The translations under genes were made by a program, and so were the position numbers. DNA of 64,000 bases from positions 1 through 64,000 of the forward strand of contig CANGCM010000001.1 of assembly GCA_947452535.1 (NCBI GenBank). The letters are read 5' to 3'. How positions within the stretch are numbered: the first letter of the stretch is position 1; each line of letters opens with the position of its first letter. The DNA comes from Burkholderiaceae bacterium. Lineage in GTDB: Bacteria > Pseudomonadota > Gammaproteobacteria > Burkholderiales > Burkholderiaceae. The notes beneath the pieces are model-generated. The model did not search any database. It was not told where the DNA came from and worked only from the letters and a program-made list of their open reading frames with translations. Positions 51,851 to 61,569 of this stretch are shown in pieces.

Positions 51851-52702
51851 TTAAGATATATCGTGAATTACATAGCCTAAGGCTTCAGTGCCAGTTCGAA
51901 GCGCAATCCAAGCACTCTCTAGTAAATTTGCATTACCCTTAATTCCTAGCTCAATGTGGCGATCTACATATACACCGCCCTTGGATGGGTCCCCAACTGA
52001 GGGCAAGCTGAAAACCTTTACCCCTGGAAAAGCGGCTTCAATGCGCTCCATCAAGGGTGTTAAGTTTGACTCGATCCCTTTTGGCACAATGAAACTCCGC
52101 TCCGCCCAGTTCTCGCGATGAAATAGGTTTTTATAGTGCGTGTCCAAGCACCAAGCCATCATAGGAGCAGCCATCACCGGAAAGCCAGGAACGAAATAAT
52201 GCTCCCGAATACAAAATCCCGGAATCTGGTTGTAAGGATTAGGGATAATGTCGCTACCAATGGGGAACTCACCCATCTTAAAGCGATGTTGATTCTCTGG
52301 AGTGCTGAGATCAGCCTTTCGGGGATCACCTTCTGCTGTCGCCTGAATACGCCCTGTTATTAATGCTTTTGCGGTTTGGTGTAACTCTGTTTTAGTGCCC
52401 AGCGCTAAAGCAGCGCACTGCCTAGTATGGTCATCCGGAGTCGCTCCAATACCGCCAGTACTGAAAACCACATCACCACTCGCAAAACTATCCCGCAGGG
52501 TCGCGGTGATTTGCTCAGGATCATCAGCAACATACTTAGCCCAAGATAGACTTAAGCCACGCTCATTCAGCAGCTCAATGAGGGTACTCAGATGCTTGTC
52601 TTGACGGCGACCAGATAAAATCTCATCGCCAATCACAATCAATCCAAAACGGCGTGACTCCCCATCGGGCAGATTAACAGCAGGCTTATTTAATTCATCA
52701 AC
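51851..52702 (-). CDS. CinA-like molybdopterin-binding domain protein
   Basis: LIVIGDEILSGRRQDKHLSTLIELLNERGL; VFSTGGIGATPDDHTRQCAA; start near MVDELNK. Confidence 0.9.
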   Translation of the reverse strand, partial: VDELNKPAVNLPDGESRRFGLIVIGDEILSGRRQDKHLSTLIELLNERGLSLSWAKYVADDPEQITATLRDSFASGDVVFSTGGIGATPDDHTRQCAALALGTKTELHQTAKALITGRIQATAEGDPRKADLSTPENQHRFKMGEFPIGSDIIPNPYNQIPGFCIREHYFVPGFPVMAAPMMAWCLDTHYKNLFHRENWAERSFIVPKGIESNLTPLMERIEAAFPGVKVFSLPSVGDPSKGGVYVDRHIELGIKGNANLLESAWIALRTGTEALGYVIHDIS

Positions 52703-53567
52703 CATAGTTCGGAAGCTCCATATCAATTACACGTACATCGGTATTTAAAGATTGATCCAATTCAATTCTGCGCAACTCTTTTAATGCAGCAAGTAAATAG
52801 TGTGCAAACCAGAGCGCAGCAAACACAAAGATTAGAGAATAAACCCAGAGCGCAACAAAGCTAACAATCGGAAATAAGACTAGCGCCAAGGCTGAAGTCG
52901 CCCAAAAAAATGTGGGTACAGCGCCGAGCATGCCAGAAGCAATACCCATGGCCAGCAGAGGCCAGCGGTGTTGATGCAAGAGCGTATCCCTTTCTTGAGG
53001 GCTGGCATGTTGTGCAAGTACGTCATAAGACATCAGGCGCATAGTTAACCAACCCCAGAGTAATGGCGGTAATACTGCAACCAAAGGCGGTACCCACCAC
53101 ACCGGCAAAGTCAACATCACTAATGCCAAGCAAATGAATGCCGACCACATAGTGTAAATCAAGCTACCCAATAGACCTCCACCCTTTTTCTTCTCCATGT
53201 CCTTATAAGCATGTTGACGAGCAACTATTTTTATAATTGCTGGCACGGTGGTGATTGCAATAAAAACCAGCAAGCTAATCGAGATTAGAGGGATCATTAG
53301 CATGACAAAAAAGAGCGGCGCAATCCATGCTCGGACATTTTCAAATCCTGCCCAAATTAAACCATCCTGAATCCAGTTCGTAAAAATCGAAGTCGTCAAA
53401 AAATTACTGAGCATTGCTAGCGCAGGGGTCCAAGTAAGCCAAATCAAGCAGCCCCATAAAATAGACACCATCAGAAATGGTCTTAAGCTCAACCATAGCA
53501 TTTTGGGATGCATAGCACCAACCAAAGCTAAGCCAAACGACTTAAATACTCGTTGCATACTATCCAT
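52698..53567 (-). CDS. EI24 domain-containing membrane protein
   Basis: Multi-TM; VAVLPPLLWGWLTMRLMSYDVLAQHAS typical EI24/CysZ-like. Confidence 0.85.
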   Translation of the reverse strand: MDSMQRVFKSFGLALVGAMHPKMLWLSLRPFLMVSILWGCLIWLTWTPALAMLSNFLTTSIFTNWIQDGLIWAGFENVRAWIAPLFFVMLMIPLISISLLVFIAITTVPAIIKIVARQHAYKDMEKKKGGGLLGSLIYTMWSAFICLALVMLTLPVWWVPPLVAVLPPLLWGWLTMRLMSYDVLAQHASPQERDTLLHQHRWPLLAMGIASGMLGAVPTFFWATSALALVLFPIVSFVALWVYSLIFVFAALWFAHYLLAALKELRRIELDQSLNTDVRVIDMELPNYG

Positions 53568-53604
53568 ATATTCCTATCATCATCCGAACATGCATAGAGC
53601 GTAA

Positions 53605-54576
53605 TTAATGCCGCGGGAACAGTTCACGAGCAGCATGTTTTAAAGTCTGCCACTGCTGTTGCAAAATATGGGGTGAGAGCAAGACATCCCTCACGCCGGT
53701 TGGGTGAACTTGCTTTGAAAAGATCGCCGTATTCAATAGCATATCCCACCAGGGAAATAAGACCCCAAAATTACATCCCCCCAGAACACCAGGCTTTCCT
53801 TGAGCTTCATGTCCATAACCAACTGCATGATGCATGCGATGAAACATTGGTGAAACCAAAAAATATCGCCCTATTCCGAGATCGACTTTAATATTGGCAT
53901 GTTGCCAGCTTTGGATGAGCTGGCTCAAAACCACTAATACGATAAATTGACCAGGAGATACACCGAACAATAGGGCAAAGAAAGCAAACACCAAAGCATG
54001 CATGATGTCGTCCAGAATGTGATTGCGATCATCAGACCAAGCAGTCATCTGCGTTTGGCTGTGATGGAGGGCATGCAGTTGCCACCACCAGTTAGAAGTG
54101 TGCGAAGCTCGATGGTAAAGGTACTCTACAAAGTCTAGTAACACTAAGTAGATACAAAAACTCATCAAGGGAATAGCAGTAATCGGCGGATACCAAGACT
54201 CCACATTGAATCTGCCGAAACGAAAATCATGCAATACCGAATCGATCTCAAAGAAGAAACCTGATAAGGTGATAAATATCAAGCCATGAAAAATACCCAA
54301 TCGATGAAAGAGCGTGTAAAGGACATCTGCTTTGGTGGTATTGGCAAATCGCTCCTGAATCTCTGCAGGGGCAAGTCTTTCCCAGGTCCGCAAGACAAAT
54401 AGGATTAGCAAAATTTGAATACAACCAAATAGAAACCAATCCATTCCATCATAGACATCCTCCGCCATTGACATTAAATTAGACTGATACAGAATAGGGG
54501 TTGCAATATTAGCGAATAGAAATTCCTGAAGGCGTGAATAAGCTTCAGAAATTTGAGTGAGTAAATTAGACTCCAT
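53605..54576 (-). CDS. Sterol desaturase / fatty acid hydroxylase family protein
   Basis: His motifs YLYHRASHTSNWWWQLHALHHS and FHRMHHAVGYGHE. Confidence 0.9.
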   Translation of the reverse strand: MESNLLTQISEAYSRLQEFLFANIATPILYQSNLMSMAEDVYDGMDWFLFGCIQILLILFVLRTWERLAPAEIQERFANTTKADVLYTLFHRLGIFHGLIFITLSGFFFEIDSVLHDFRFGRFNVESWYPPITAIPLMSFCIYLVLLDFVEYLYHRASHTSNWWWQLHALHHSQTQMTAWSDDRNHILDDIMHALVFAFFALLFGVSPGQFIVLVVLSQLIQSWQHANIKVDLGIGRYFLVSPMFHRMHHAVGYGHEAQGKPGVLGGCNFGVLFPWWDMLLNTAIFSKQVHPTGVRDVLLSPHILQQQWQTLKHAARELFPRH

Positions 54577-54590
54577 CTTCTTATTTTGGC

Positions 54591-55361
54591 TTATTTATCG
54601 ACTTTTGGCAGAGTCGCAAAACAAAAGCCACGATTTTTAAGTCTCATAATGAGTTGCTCTAACACTGCGGGCGCCCAGGGATCCTTTCTGGACCAGATTC
54701 CCAGGTGAGCCATCGCAATATCACCATCCTTTAAATTGATGCTCGCTTTATCTAATAGCGCCTGGTTGGGGTGAGTTTGAGGGCTAAGCTCATCGCCGAG
54801 GAATCCAGCGGGGCTCCAGCCAATATGTTGATAACCGCACTGTGTTCCCATGCCGATGGAACGGGGTGATGTCTTACCACCAGGAGCACGCCAAATTTTC
54901 TCAAGACTTGCACCCGTTAATTCTTTAAACCGATCATCTACTCTTCTAATTTCTCGGCAATAACTTGCTTCGTTATATAGAATCGTGACTCCTGCCTTAA
55001 GACCAAATTGTGGCTTGGCATAGATGTCTGCGCTAGGGCCATCTTTTATAAAGTACACGTGATCAAAGGTATGGCTGCCGAAATGATGACCTTCACGTAC
55101 ACGATCTTGCCAATAGGATTTCCAGGAATCATCCAAAGCAAAGTCGCCACGATTAGTCTTTTCGTTCGAAAGAAAAAATGTTGCTTTAATTTTTTGACGA
55201 CTTAAGATTTCGGCAACAGTTTCTGCCACCGACATATTGCCGGTATCAAAAGTGAGATAAACCGTTTTTTTACACTGCCCCTCTTGGGCAAAACTCAGTG
55301 ACGAACTTGATGCTAGTAAAAGTAAAGTGGCTAGCCTTGCAAGAATGTCCTTGGAATACAT
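54591..55361 (-). CDS. NodB-type polysaccharide deacetylase family protein, atypical motif 1
   Basis: Signal peptide; KTVYLTFDTGNMSVAETVAEIL; GSHTFDH; WRAPGGKTSPRS. Confidence 0.88.
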   Translation of the reverse strand: MYSKDILARLATLLLLASSSSLSFAQEGQCKKTVYLTFDTGNMSVAETVAEILSRQKIKATFFLSNEKTNRGDFALDDSWKSYWQDRVREGHHFGSHTFDHVYFIKDGPSADIYAKPQFGLKAGVTILYNEASYCREIRRVDDRFKELTGASLEKIWRAPGGKTSPRSIGMGTQCGYQHIGWSPAGFLGDELSPQTHPNQALLDKASINLKDGDIAMAHLGIWSRKDPWAPAVLEQLIMRLKNRGFCFATLPKVDK

Positions 55362-55370
55362 CTACTGAAA

Positions 55371-56399
55371 TTATTCCCAGCTTGCACGTGGGGTAAAGAA
55401 CACGCCGTGCGGAGATTTACCAACCGGAATTACGGTGACCAACTTCATTGAAGGAATATCAATCACGCCGACTTTTTTAGAGAAGCGAAGGGTCACCCAC
55501 AGAGTCTTGCCGTCAGGCGTGATTTCCATATCATCAGGGCCTGCAGGCAATCCAGTAATATCCCCAAGCTTTTCTAGGGTCTGCATATTAATCAGGCTAA
55601 TGGTTGATGCAATTCGATTACTCAAGAAGACGTGTTTCTTATCACCCAGTGGGCGAAAGTTATGGGCACCCTTGCCTGTAGTAATTCGCTTTACTTCTTT
55701 GCGATTTTTCCAGTCAATCACCTGAACATAGTCTTCGCCTGTAATACCAATCAATAGATATTGATCTCCTGGGGTCATCCACAAGCCAGCGGGCACCTTA
55801 CCTGTAGGTATTTTCCATGTAACAGTCTGGGTATCCAAATCAATTGCAGCTAGTTCATTTGAATCCTGCAAAGTGATAAAAGCGGTTTTACTATCCGCCG
55901 TGAATGCCACATGGCTTGGCGTCTTACCTAGCTTAATAGATTTAGTTAACTTCAGATCAACGCCCTGTGCGCTGTATACATCCACCCGATCCAAACGGTT
56001 GCCATTCGCAATAAACCACTTATGATTTGGTGAGTAACCGATTTGATATGGGTCTATGATGTCAGGAATTTTGCCGATCAACTCACCACTCACAGGATTC
56101 ATTAGGGTAAGGTCATTACCGGCAGCATTCGCAACCAAGAGCGTTCTCTGATCTGGAGTCAACATCAGGTGATGGGGCTCTTTACCAACTGGTACGGTCT
56201 TAATCACTTTACGAGTAGGCATATCGATCAAGCTTACCGTTGCTTCGCCAGAGTTCAACACGATTGCTATCTTAGGCTCAGCCTTCAGATCGGATGTAGC
56301 CGAAATTTGAGCGGAGACGGCCTGATGTAGCCCCAGCAGGACAAATATTGCCAGAGCTGAATTAGCTCCAAATCTGGTGGAAGCAATAAAAGTAAGCAT
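55371..56399 (-). CDS. YVTN/YncE-family beta-propeller protein, secreted
   Basis: Repeated blades (VPVGKEPHHLMLTPDQRTLLVANAAGNDLTLMNP). Confidence 0.88.
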   Translation of the reverse strand: MLTFIASTRFGANSALAIFVLLGLHQAVSAQISATSDLKAEPKIAIVLNSGEATVSLIDMPTRKVIKTVPVGKEPHHLMLTPDQRTLLVANAAGNDLTLMNPVSGELIGKIPDIIDPYQIGYSPNHKWFIANGNRLDRVDVYSAQGVDLKLTKSIKLGKTPSHVAFTADSKTAFITLQDSNELAAIDLDTQTVTWKIPTGKVPAGLWMTPGDQYLLIGITGEDYVQVIDWKNRKEVKRITTGKGAHNFRPLGDKKHVFLSNRIASTISLINMQTLEKLGDITGLPAGPDDMEITPDGKTLWVTLRFSKKVGVIDIPSMKLVTVIPVGKSPHGVFFTPRASWE

Positions 56400-56462
56400 A
56401 GCCTACATTGTAAGCAATTGAGGCAACTGTGGAGTCGATTCAATTGCACTCGGTTTGAGCAG

Positions 56463-56744
56463 TTACAGCAGATTCTTAGTACTTTTGAGTAACTTTACGG
56501 CACCCCCGCCAATGGCTAAGACCTTGCCGGCTAATTTGGGCTTGTAGTGTGCCAATATCGCAAAAGCACTTGTCCAAATAATCGGGCTACTCCTCATAAA
56601 ATTAAACGCATCAATTCCTTTATCAGCCCAAGATAGAGATTTTTCTATCGGCTCGAAATGTAGAGCAAATTCAGCCCGCTCTTGTGCTGCCCGCTCTCGA
56701 AGCTCTCCTTGCCTTGCTACAAGATTTACCAGTTTGAAGCTCAT
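56463..56744 (-). CDS. YqjK-like protein
   Basis: 93 aa, immediately downstream of and overlapping YqjE-like gene; helical with TM segment. Confidence 0.6.
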   Translation of the reverse strand: MSFKLVNLVARQGELRERAAQERAEFALHFEPIEKSLSWADKGIDAFNFMRSSPIIWTSAFAILAHYKPKLAGKVLAIGGGAVKLLKSTKNLL

Positions 56745-57112
56745 CGCTTTGAAAGCTCCTGGCAGTCTTGCGCTAACTCTGCAATAGTGGCAGCAAATAA
56801 TTTAGGCATAGTCTTTAAGGATCGCAAAACTACAAGGGCGAGAATGCAGCCTACTGCCAAGAAGCCGCTTGTTAGTAGGCTTAGCGCCAGCATGCGATCA
56901 CTATCCCAGCTGTAGACCACGATAAGTAAAGCTAGCATTACTAGGCCAAAGAATAAAAAGAATAAGGTAAAGATCACCATGATTAGAAGATTTATAAACT
57001 GAGTGCGCGCGATTTGCACATCCGTCGAAATTAGCTCTAAGCGAGTCTGTGCGATCGAAGCTCCGGTAAAGACCAAATTCTTAAGGGAAGATAGCAGCGT
57101 TTCTTGTGACAT
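56741..57112 (-). CDS. Phage holin-like / YqjE family membrane protein
   Basis: Two TM helices; LLSSLKNLVFTGASIAQTRLELISTDVQ typical of YqjE. Confidence 0.82.
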   Translation of the reverse strand: MSQETLLSSLKNLVFTGASIAQTRLELISTDVQIARTQFINLLIMVIFTLFFLFFGLVMLALLIVVYSWDSDRMLALSLLTSGFLAVGCILALVVLRSLKTMPKLFAATIAELAQDCQELSKR

Positions 57113-57118
57113 GATGTC

Positions 57119-57451
57119 CTAACGACGGATAAATAAGCCGATGAGCAGGCCCAAACCAGCAGCAACGCCTATGGACTCCCAGGGATTTCGGTGCACGAAC
57201 TCGTCTGCACCTTTAGCGACAACCGTCGCCTTTTCAGACAAAGTGCCTTCCATAGTAGAAAGACTTTCCTTGGCATGATTGAGAGTATCTAAAGTCTTTG
57301 AGCGAATGGTACTCAGTAGGCCATCCTCATGAATTGCCGTAGCTTTAATGAGCTCTTCAGCATCCATCATTAATGCTTTGAAATCACTGATTAACTGCTC
57401 AGAATGAACTTGGACCCCCTCATACGCAGTAGTCGATTGTTTAGTAGTCAT
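57119..57451 (-). CDS. DUF883 family (ElaB/YqjD-like) protein
   Basis: C-terminal VHRNPWESIGVAAGLGLLIGLFIRR. Confidence 0.92.
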   Translation of the reverse strand: MTTKQSTTAYEGVQVHSEQLISDFKALMMDAEELIKATAIHEDGLLSTIRSKTLDTLNHAKESLSTMEGTLSEKATVVAKGADEFVHRNPWESIGVAAGLGLLIGLFIRR

Positions 57452-57494
57452 TTTTGCCTCTCGCTAATGATGAATTGATACTCCGTTGCCCATC

Positions 57495-57956
57495 CTAGGT
57501 ATTTCTAGACTGGGATCCTAGCAATAAAATAGTCATACCGGCATTACCATCCTTGAAGTACTTTAGATGCGCCTTAAGGCCAGCCCGTCTTCGTAAGAGT
57601 GCATGGTAAGCATCGCTACCAAATGGCGTCTTTTCCCCAAAATAATATTCATCTACGCGATCTGAAAAATAATTATTTTCCAGGGCATCGTGCACAGCCC
57701 ATTTGATCTTACCGCCCTCACCACTAGCACCATAGCCATGAATCAAAATGATCGCCTTAATCCCAAGCTCGAATGCTCGACGGAGTGCTGTCGTAAGTCG
57801 ATCTAAAGCCTCTTCAGCGCTTGGACTATCGAACTTCAAGTTAAGTACTACTGTATCGCTATGTGCTATCGGCAACTGCTCGCTACCGCACTGACGACAA
57901 TCGTCAAGCATCCCCCTAGGGTTGCCGCACTGCGGACACTCAAATGAGTGGTTCAT
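57495..57956 (-). CDS. Zinc-ribbon plus Smr-like domain protein
   Basis: CPQCGNPRGMLDDCRQCG ribbon; SAEEALDRLTTALRRAFELGIKAIILIHGYGASGEGGKIKWAVHDAL resembles Smr. Confidence 0.65.
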   Translation of the reverse strand: MNHSFECPQCGNPRGMLDDCRQCGSEQLPIAHSDTVVLNLKFDSPSAEEALDRLTTALRRAFELGIKAIILIHGYGASGEGGKIKWAVHDALENNYFSDRVDEYYFGEKTPFGSDAYHALLRRRAGLKAHLKYFKDGNAGMTILLLGSQSRNT

Positions 57957-58002
57957 TAGAGGCCTTCACAGATCATTGGGTGATAAGCCACTCAAAGCAA
58001 TC

Positions 58003-58299
58003 TTAAGAACAGTATTTTGCTTCCAATGCAGATGCTGAATTTACTTGATCGTCAACCATTCGGTTTAGGGTAACTTGAGCAGCATCTTTATTTTCTTGAG
58101 CTTTTAGATTCAGATTAATCAATCCAGCTACGTCTTTGCGTATGGAAGTATTGCCATATCGTAGGTCCTTGAGCGTGGAAACGGCTTCGGCTGAAATTTT
58201 GCATTGCTGACTCACCAACTCAGAAGAATCCGATGAAGTACTTGCATATGCAAATGCGGCTACGGAGATCGATGCTACAGCTAAGAGAGATTTTTTCAT
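58003..58299 (-). CDS. Hypothetical secreted 98-aa protein
   Basis: Signal peptide MKKSLLAVASISVAAFAYAS; two Cys in mature part. Confidence 0.65.
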   Translation of the reverse strand: MKKSLLAVASISVAAFAYASTSSDSSELVSQQCKISAEAVSTLKDLRYGNTSIRKDVAGLINLNLKAQENKDAAQVTLNRMVDDQVNSASALEAKYCS

Positions 58300-58300
58300 C

Positions 58301-58480
58301 TTATTTCCTTAATTTGTGACCACACGTTGGACAGCAACCTAAATCTTTTGCTTTTGTTTTTCTTAAGGCGGCATAGACACTAGATTCTGAAATCTCCATC
58401 TTTCTAGCGGCCTGAGCTGCAGTCATACCCTTCCCTATCCAATCTAAAGCTTGATGCGTCTTTGGTATTACTTTTCTCAT
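58301..58480 (-). CDS. 59-aa HTH plus zinc-knuckle small protein
   Basis: MRKVIPKTHQALDWIGKGMTAAQAARKMEISESSVYAALRKTKAKDLGCCPTCGHKLRK*; perfect SD AAGGAGG; missed by >=60 aa track. Confidence 0.72.
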   Translation of the reverse strand: MRKVIPKTHQALDWIGKGMTAAQAARKMEISESSVYAALRKTKAKDLGCCPTCGHKLRK

Positions 58481-58662
58481 TTTGCCTCCTTAACCCATAC
58501 TATACTACAGAAGTTGTGAAGTTGTGAACTTTATTAATAAATTCCCAAAAAGATATGGCATTGTTAAAAATCAATGAATTAAATGAGTCTGAAGATATGG
58601 CTAAGGTTGAAGTCGAGACTTATGGGGAAACCGCCATAGATCTGCCGGGCATGAGAGGCAAT

Positions 58663-58690
58663 AAAAAAGCCCCGGTTAAGGGGCTTTGTT
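58663..58690 (-). terminator. Rho-independent terminator downstream of tRNA-Ser
   Basis: 8-bp stem AAAGCCCC/GGGGCTTT with T6 run on the minus strand. Confidence 0.85.
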
Positions 58691-58734
58691 ATGTGTCGTA
58701 ACAGCTCAAGCAGTTAAATCACAAGGATTTTGGC

Positions 58735-58825
58735 GGAGACGAGAGGATTCGAACCTCCGATCAGAGTTTTAGCCCCGATGCTCCCTTAGCAGGGGAGTGC
58801 CTTCGACCAGCTCGGCCACGTCTCC
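58735..58825 (-). tRNA. tRNA-Ser (anticodon GCU)
   Basis: Minus strand GGAGACGTGGCCGAG...CTCCCCTGCTAAGGGAG...GGTTCGAATCCTCTCGTCTCC; 7-bp acceptor stem, long variable arm, anticodon loop CTGCTAA. Confidence 0.96.
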
Positions 58826-58914
58826 TTGCATGATGCCATTACAACGCCCACAGTTTAACGGATTCCGTTGACGGCGGGTTTTTACTGCTGTTTTAAAGCA
58901 AATAATCCGTATTT

Positions 58915-60165
58915 CTACTGCTGATCGAGCTCAAATGCCTTATGCAGGGAGCGGACAGCCAACTCCATATATTTCTCATCGATCACCACTGAAATCTTAA
59001 TTTCACTAGTCGAGATCATGAGGATATTGATGCCCTCTTCTGATAAGGTGCGGAACATCTTGCTGGCAACCCCAACATGGGATCGCATTCCAACCCCAAC
59101 CACAGACACCTTAGAAACCTTAGGGTCGCCATTAATTTCTTTGGCTTCGATATGGGCCTGCACATTACTTTTAAGCAAGTCCAACGCTTTTTGATAATCA
59201 CCGCGCGGCACTGTAAAAGTAAAGTCGGTCTTACCTTCAAATGATTGATTCTGAATAATCATATCGACATCAATGTTGGCATCCGCAATTGGGCCCAAAA
59301 TTTGGTAGGCGATACCTGGTCGATCAGGGACGCCCAGAACGGTAATTTTTGCTTCATCACGCGCAAAGGCGATGCCGGAAATAACTGCGGCTTCCATAGT
59401 GCTGTCCTCTTCAAATGTAATCAAGGTGCCCGACTTCATTTCTTGATCAAGGGGCATCAACGGATCTGTCAGCGATGACAGAACACGGGTTTTAACTCTG
59501 TACTTACCAGCAAATTCAACTGAACGAATCTGCAATACCTTCGATCCAAGACTAGCCATCTCAAGCATTTCTTCAAAGGTAATCTTGTCTAGTCGACGCG
59601 CATCTTCACAAACGCGAGGATCGGTCGTATAAACGCCATCAACGTCGGTGTAGATAAGACATTCATCTGCTTTGAGCGCTGCTGCAACTGCAACTGCCGA
59701 TGTATCAGAGCCGCCACGGCCTAAAGTAGTAATGTTGCCATTAGGATCAACGCCTTGAAAACCAGTGACTACTACAGCTCGTCCCGCGTTAAGATCGGCA
59801 AGGATTTTCTGATCATCAATACTCTTGATGCGCGCCTTAGTAAATGAAGAATCCGTATGAACTGTTACTTGCCAGCCAGCGTAACTCACAGCGTCAACAC
59901 CCTCGCGGAGTAATGCCAAGGCTAATAGACCAGAGCTCACTTGCTCGCCAGTAGAAGCGATTTGATCCAGCTCGCGAAGACTCGCATTGGGATTAACATC
60001 TTTTGCCAAGCCGAGCAAACGATTGGTCTCGCCTGACATTGCTGAAGGTACCACCACAACTTGGTGACCAGCGCGCATCCACTTAGCAACGCGTTTAGCG
60101 ACATTCTGAATGCGCTCAACCGAGCCCATTGAGGTGCCACCATACTTATGAACGATGAGAGCCAT
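58915..60165 (-). CDS. lysC: Aspartate kinase
   Basis: MALIVHKYGGTSMGSVERIQNVA; GRGGSDTSAVAVAAAL; two ACT domains. Confidence 0.97.
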   Translation of the reverse strand: MALIVHKYGGTSMGSVERIQNVAKRVAKWMRAGHQVVVVPSAMSGETNRLLGLAKDVNPNASLRELDQIASTGEQVSSGLLALALLREGVDAVSYAGWQVTVHTDSSFTKARIKSIDDQKILADLNAGRAVVVTGFQGVDPNGNITTLGRGGSDTSAVAVAAALKADECLIYTDVDGVYTTDPRVCEDARRLDKITFEEMLEMASLGSKVLQIRSVEFAGKYRVKTRVLSSLTDPLMPLDQEMKSGTLITFEEDSTMEAAVISGIAFARDEAKITVLGVPDRPGIAYQILGPIADANIDVDMIIQNQSFEGKTDFTFTVPRGDYQKALDLLKSNVQAHIEAKEINGDPKVSKVSVVGVGMRSHVGVASKMFRTLSEEGINILMISTSEIKISVVIDEKYMELAVRSLHKAFELDQQ

Positions 60166-60249
60166 AAAAACCGTTGTATTGTCTATTTATAGGGAATTTC
60201 ATTCCCTAGGGTCTAAAAGGGGCTTATTTTACAGGGTTTTATGCCAGCA

Positions 60250-61569
60250 CTATGGCTCGTCAGCCCACTGGGGAAGTACTCGCTTACCGGTGGAGACTAA
60301 ATGCGGATAACTGACCCCCACACCCGCTACTGCAATGAGCTCATCATTGATATAGAGCAGAGTTGCCAGACGCTCCCAAGGTGGCGTTCCCGACTCCTGA
60401 AATAGGTTCTTCAGAGTCTTACGAGGGCCGCGAGGTTTAATTTGAATCTTTTCCGCGCCCTGACGCTCTCTTTGCTCGATTAGACCCCGCTGCTCCGCCT
60501 CGCTGACCCAAGCTGAAGGCAAGCCAAGCAACTGACTACGCGGTGAAATTTCCTTGAAAATCCACCGACCAGTTTGAGGAAGAGCTACTTGTAAGACGCC
60601 ACGCCAAAGACGAATGCAATGTTCGTCATGCTGCCATTCCAAACAGGAGTCCTGCTTGACCGCTACCAGATCCTTCCACCAAGACTCAAGACGCTCCTGG
60701 GATGGCATTGCCAACTCATTTAACCTTAGCCAATATCGGATCAAGTTATTTGCGGCGGGTTTATCTGCTTTAGTGAGCGCCAAGAGCGGAGTCAATACTA
60801 AGGTCTTACCCCGCAGGATATTTTTTCCATCTTGTTTTGCCAAACGATCAAGCAATACTTGGGATTGAGCGAGCAAGTCTGCGCTACGGGCTAAATTAGC
60901 GATGGCTCCTGGTTGAATCTTTTCTAAGTTCGGGATGATTTGTTTACGAATAGCATTGCGACGATAACGCGTATTTTGATTGCTAGGATCTTCAATCCAA
61001 TTGAGTTTGTATTTTTTAGCATAGGCTTCTAGTTCCACCTTGCTTTGGTTAAGCAATGGACGCCAGAGAGAAATCGAGTGGCCTTCTTTTGAATTAGAGC
61101 GACGCAGTGGCATGCTAGAGAGGCCCGCCACGCCGGATCCCCGAAGGAGTTGCAACAGAATAGTTTCCGCTTGGTCATTTTGATGATGTGCCAGCAGCAA
61201 ATCTTCAACACCATGCTCAATACATAGTTCGGTCAGGGCCTCATAGCGCTCTACCCTTGCTCTAGCTTCAATGTTTCCCTGCGCTTTATCAGCAAAGTGC
61301 AAAAGGCGAAAGTCAAAATGGGCATGGTATTTTTTGGCTAGCTTCTCACAGAATACAAGCCATTGATCAGCCTGCTTTTGCAATCCATGGTGAATATGAA
61401 AGACCCAAACTTCGGTAGATTGCTTTGAAGTATTGCTAGCCTGTACTGATTTACAAACAGTATCGAGCAATACAACCGAATCGAGACCACCACTTAAGGC
61501 AAGCGCAATTCGATTGGTCGCCTGCAGATCTGCCTTAAGGCTTGGCTTCGATTTCCTTGAACTTACCAT
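60250..61569 (-). CDS. tilS: tRNA(Ile)-lysidine synthetase
   Basis: PP-loop [42 protein letters not shown]. Confidence 0.95.
   Translation of the reverse strand: MVSSRKSKPSLKADLQATNRIALALSGGLDSVVLLDTVCKSVQASNTSKQSTEVWVFHIHHGLQKQADQWLVFCEKLAKKYHAHFDFRLLHFADKAQGNIEARARVERYEALTELCIEHGVEDLLLAHHQNDQAETILLQLLRGSGVAGLSSMPLRRSNSKEGHSISLWRPLLNQSKVELEAYAKKYKLNWIEDPSNQNTRYRRNAIRKQIIPNLEKIQPGAIANLARSADLLAQSQVLLDRLAKQDGKNILRGKTLVLTPLLALTKADKPAANNLIRYWLRLNELAMPSQERLESWWKDLVAVKQDSCLEWQHDEHCIRLWRGVLQVALPQTGRWIFKEISPRSQLLGLPSAWVSEAEQRGLIEQRERQGAEKIQIKPRGPRKTLKNLFQESGTPPWERLATLLYINDELIAVAGVGVSYPHLVSTGKRVLPQWADEP

Noticed and set aside
58555-58701. 48-codon plus-strand ORF MALLKINELNESEDMAKVEVETYGETAIDLPGMRGNKKAPVKGLCYVS as a possible peptide precursor
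   Set aside because: No clear Shine-Dalgarno sequence and it reads through the terminator hairpin of tRNA-Ser; too weak to call
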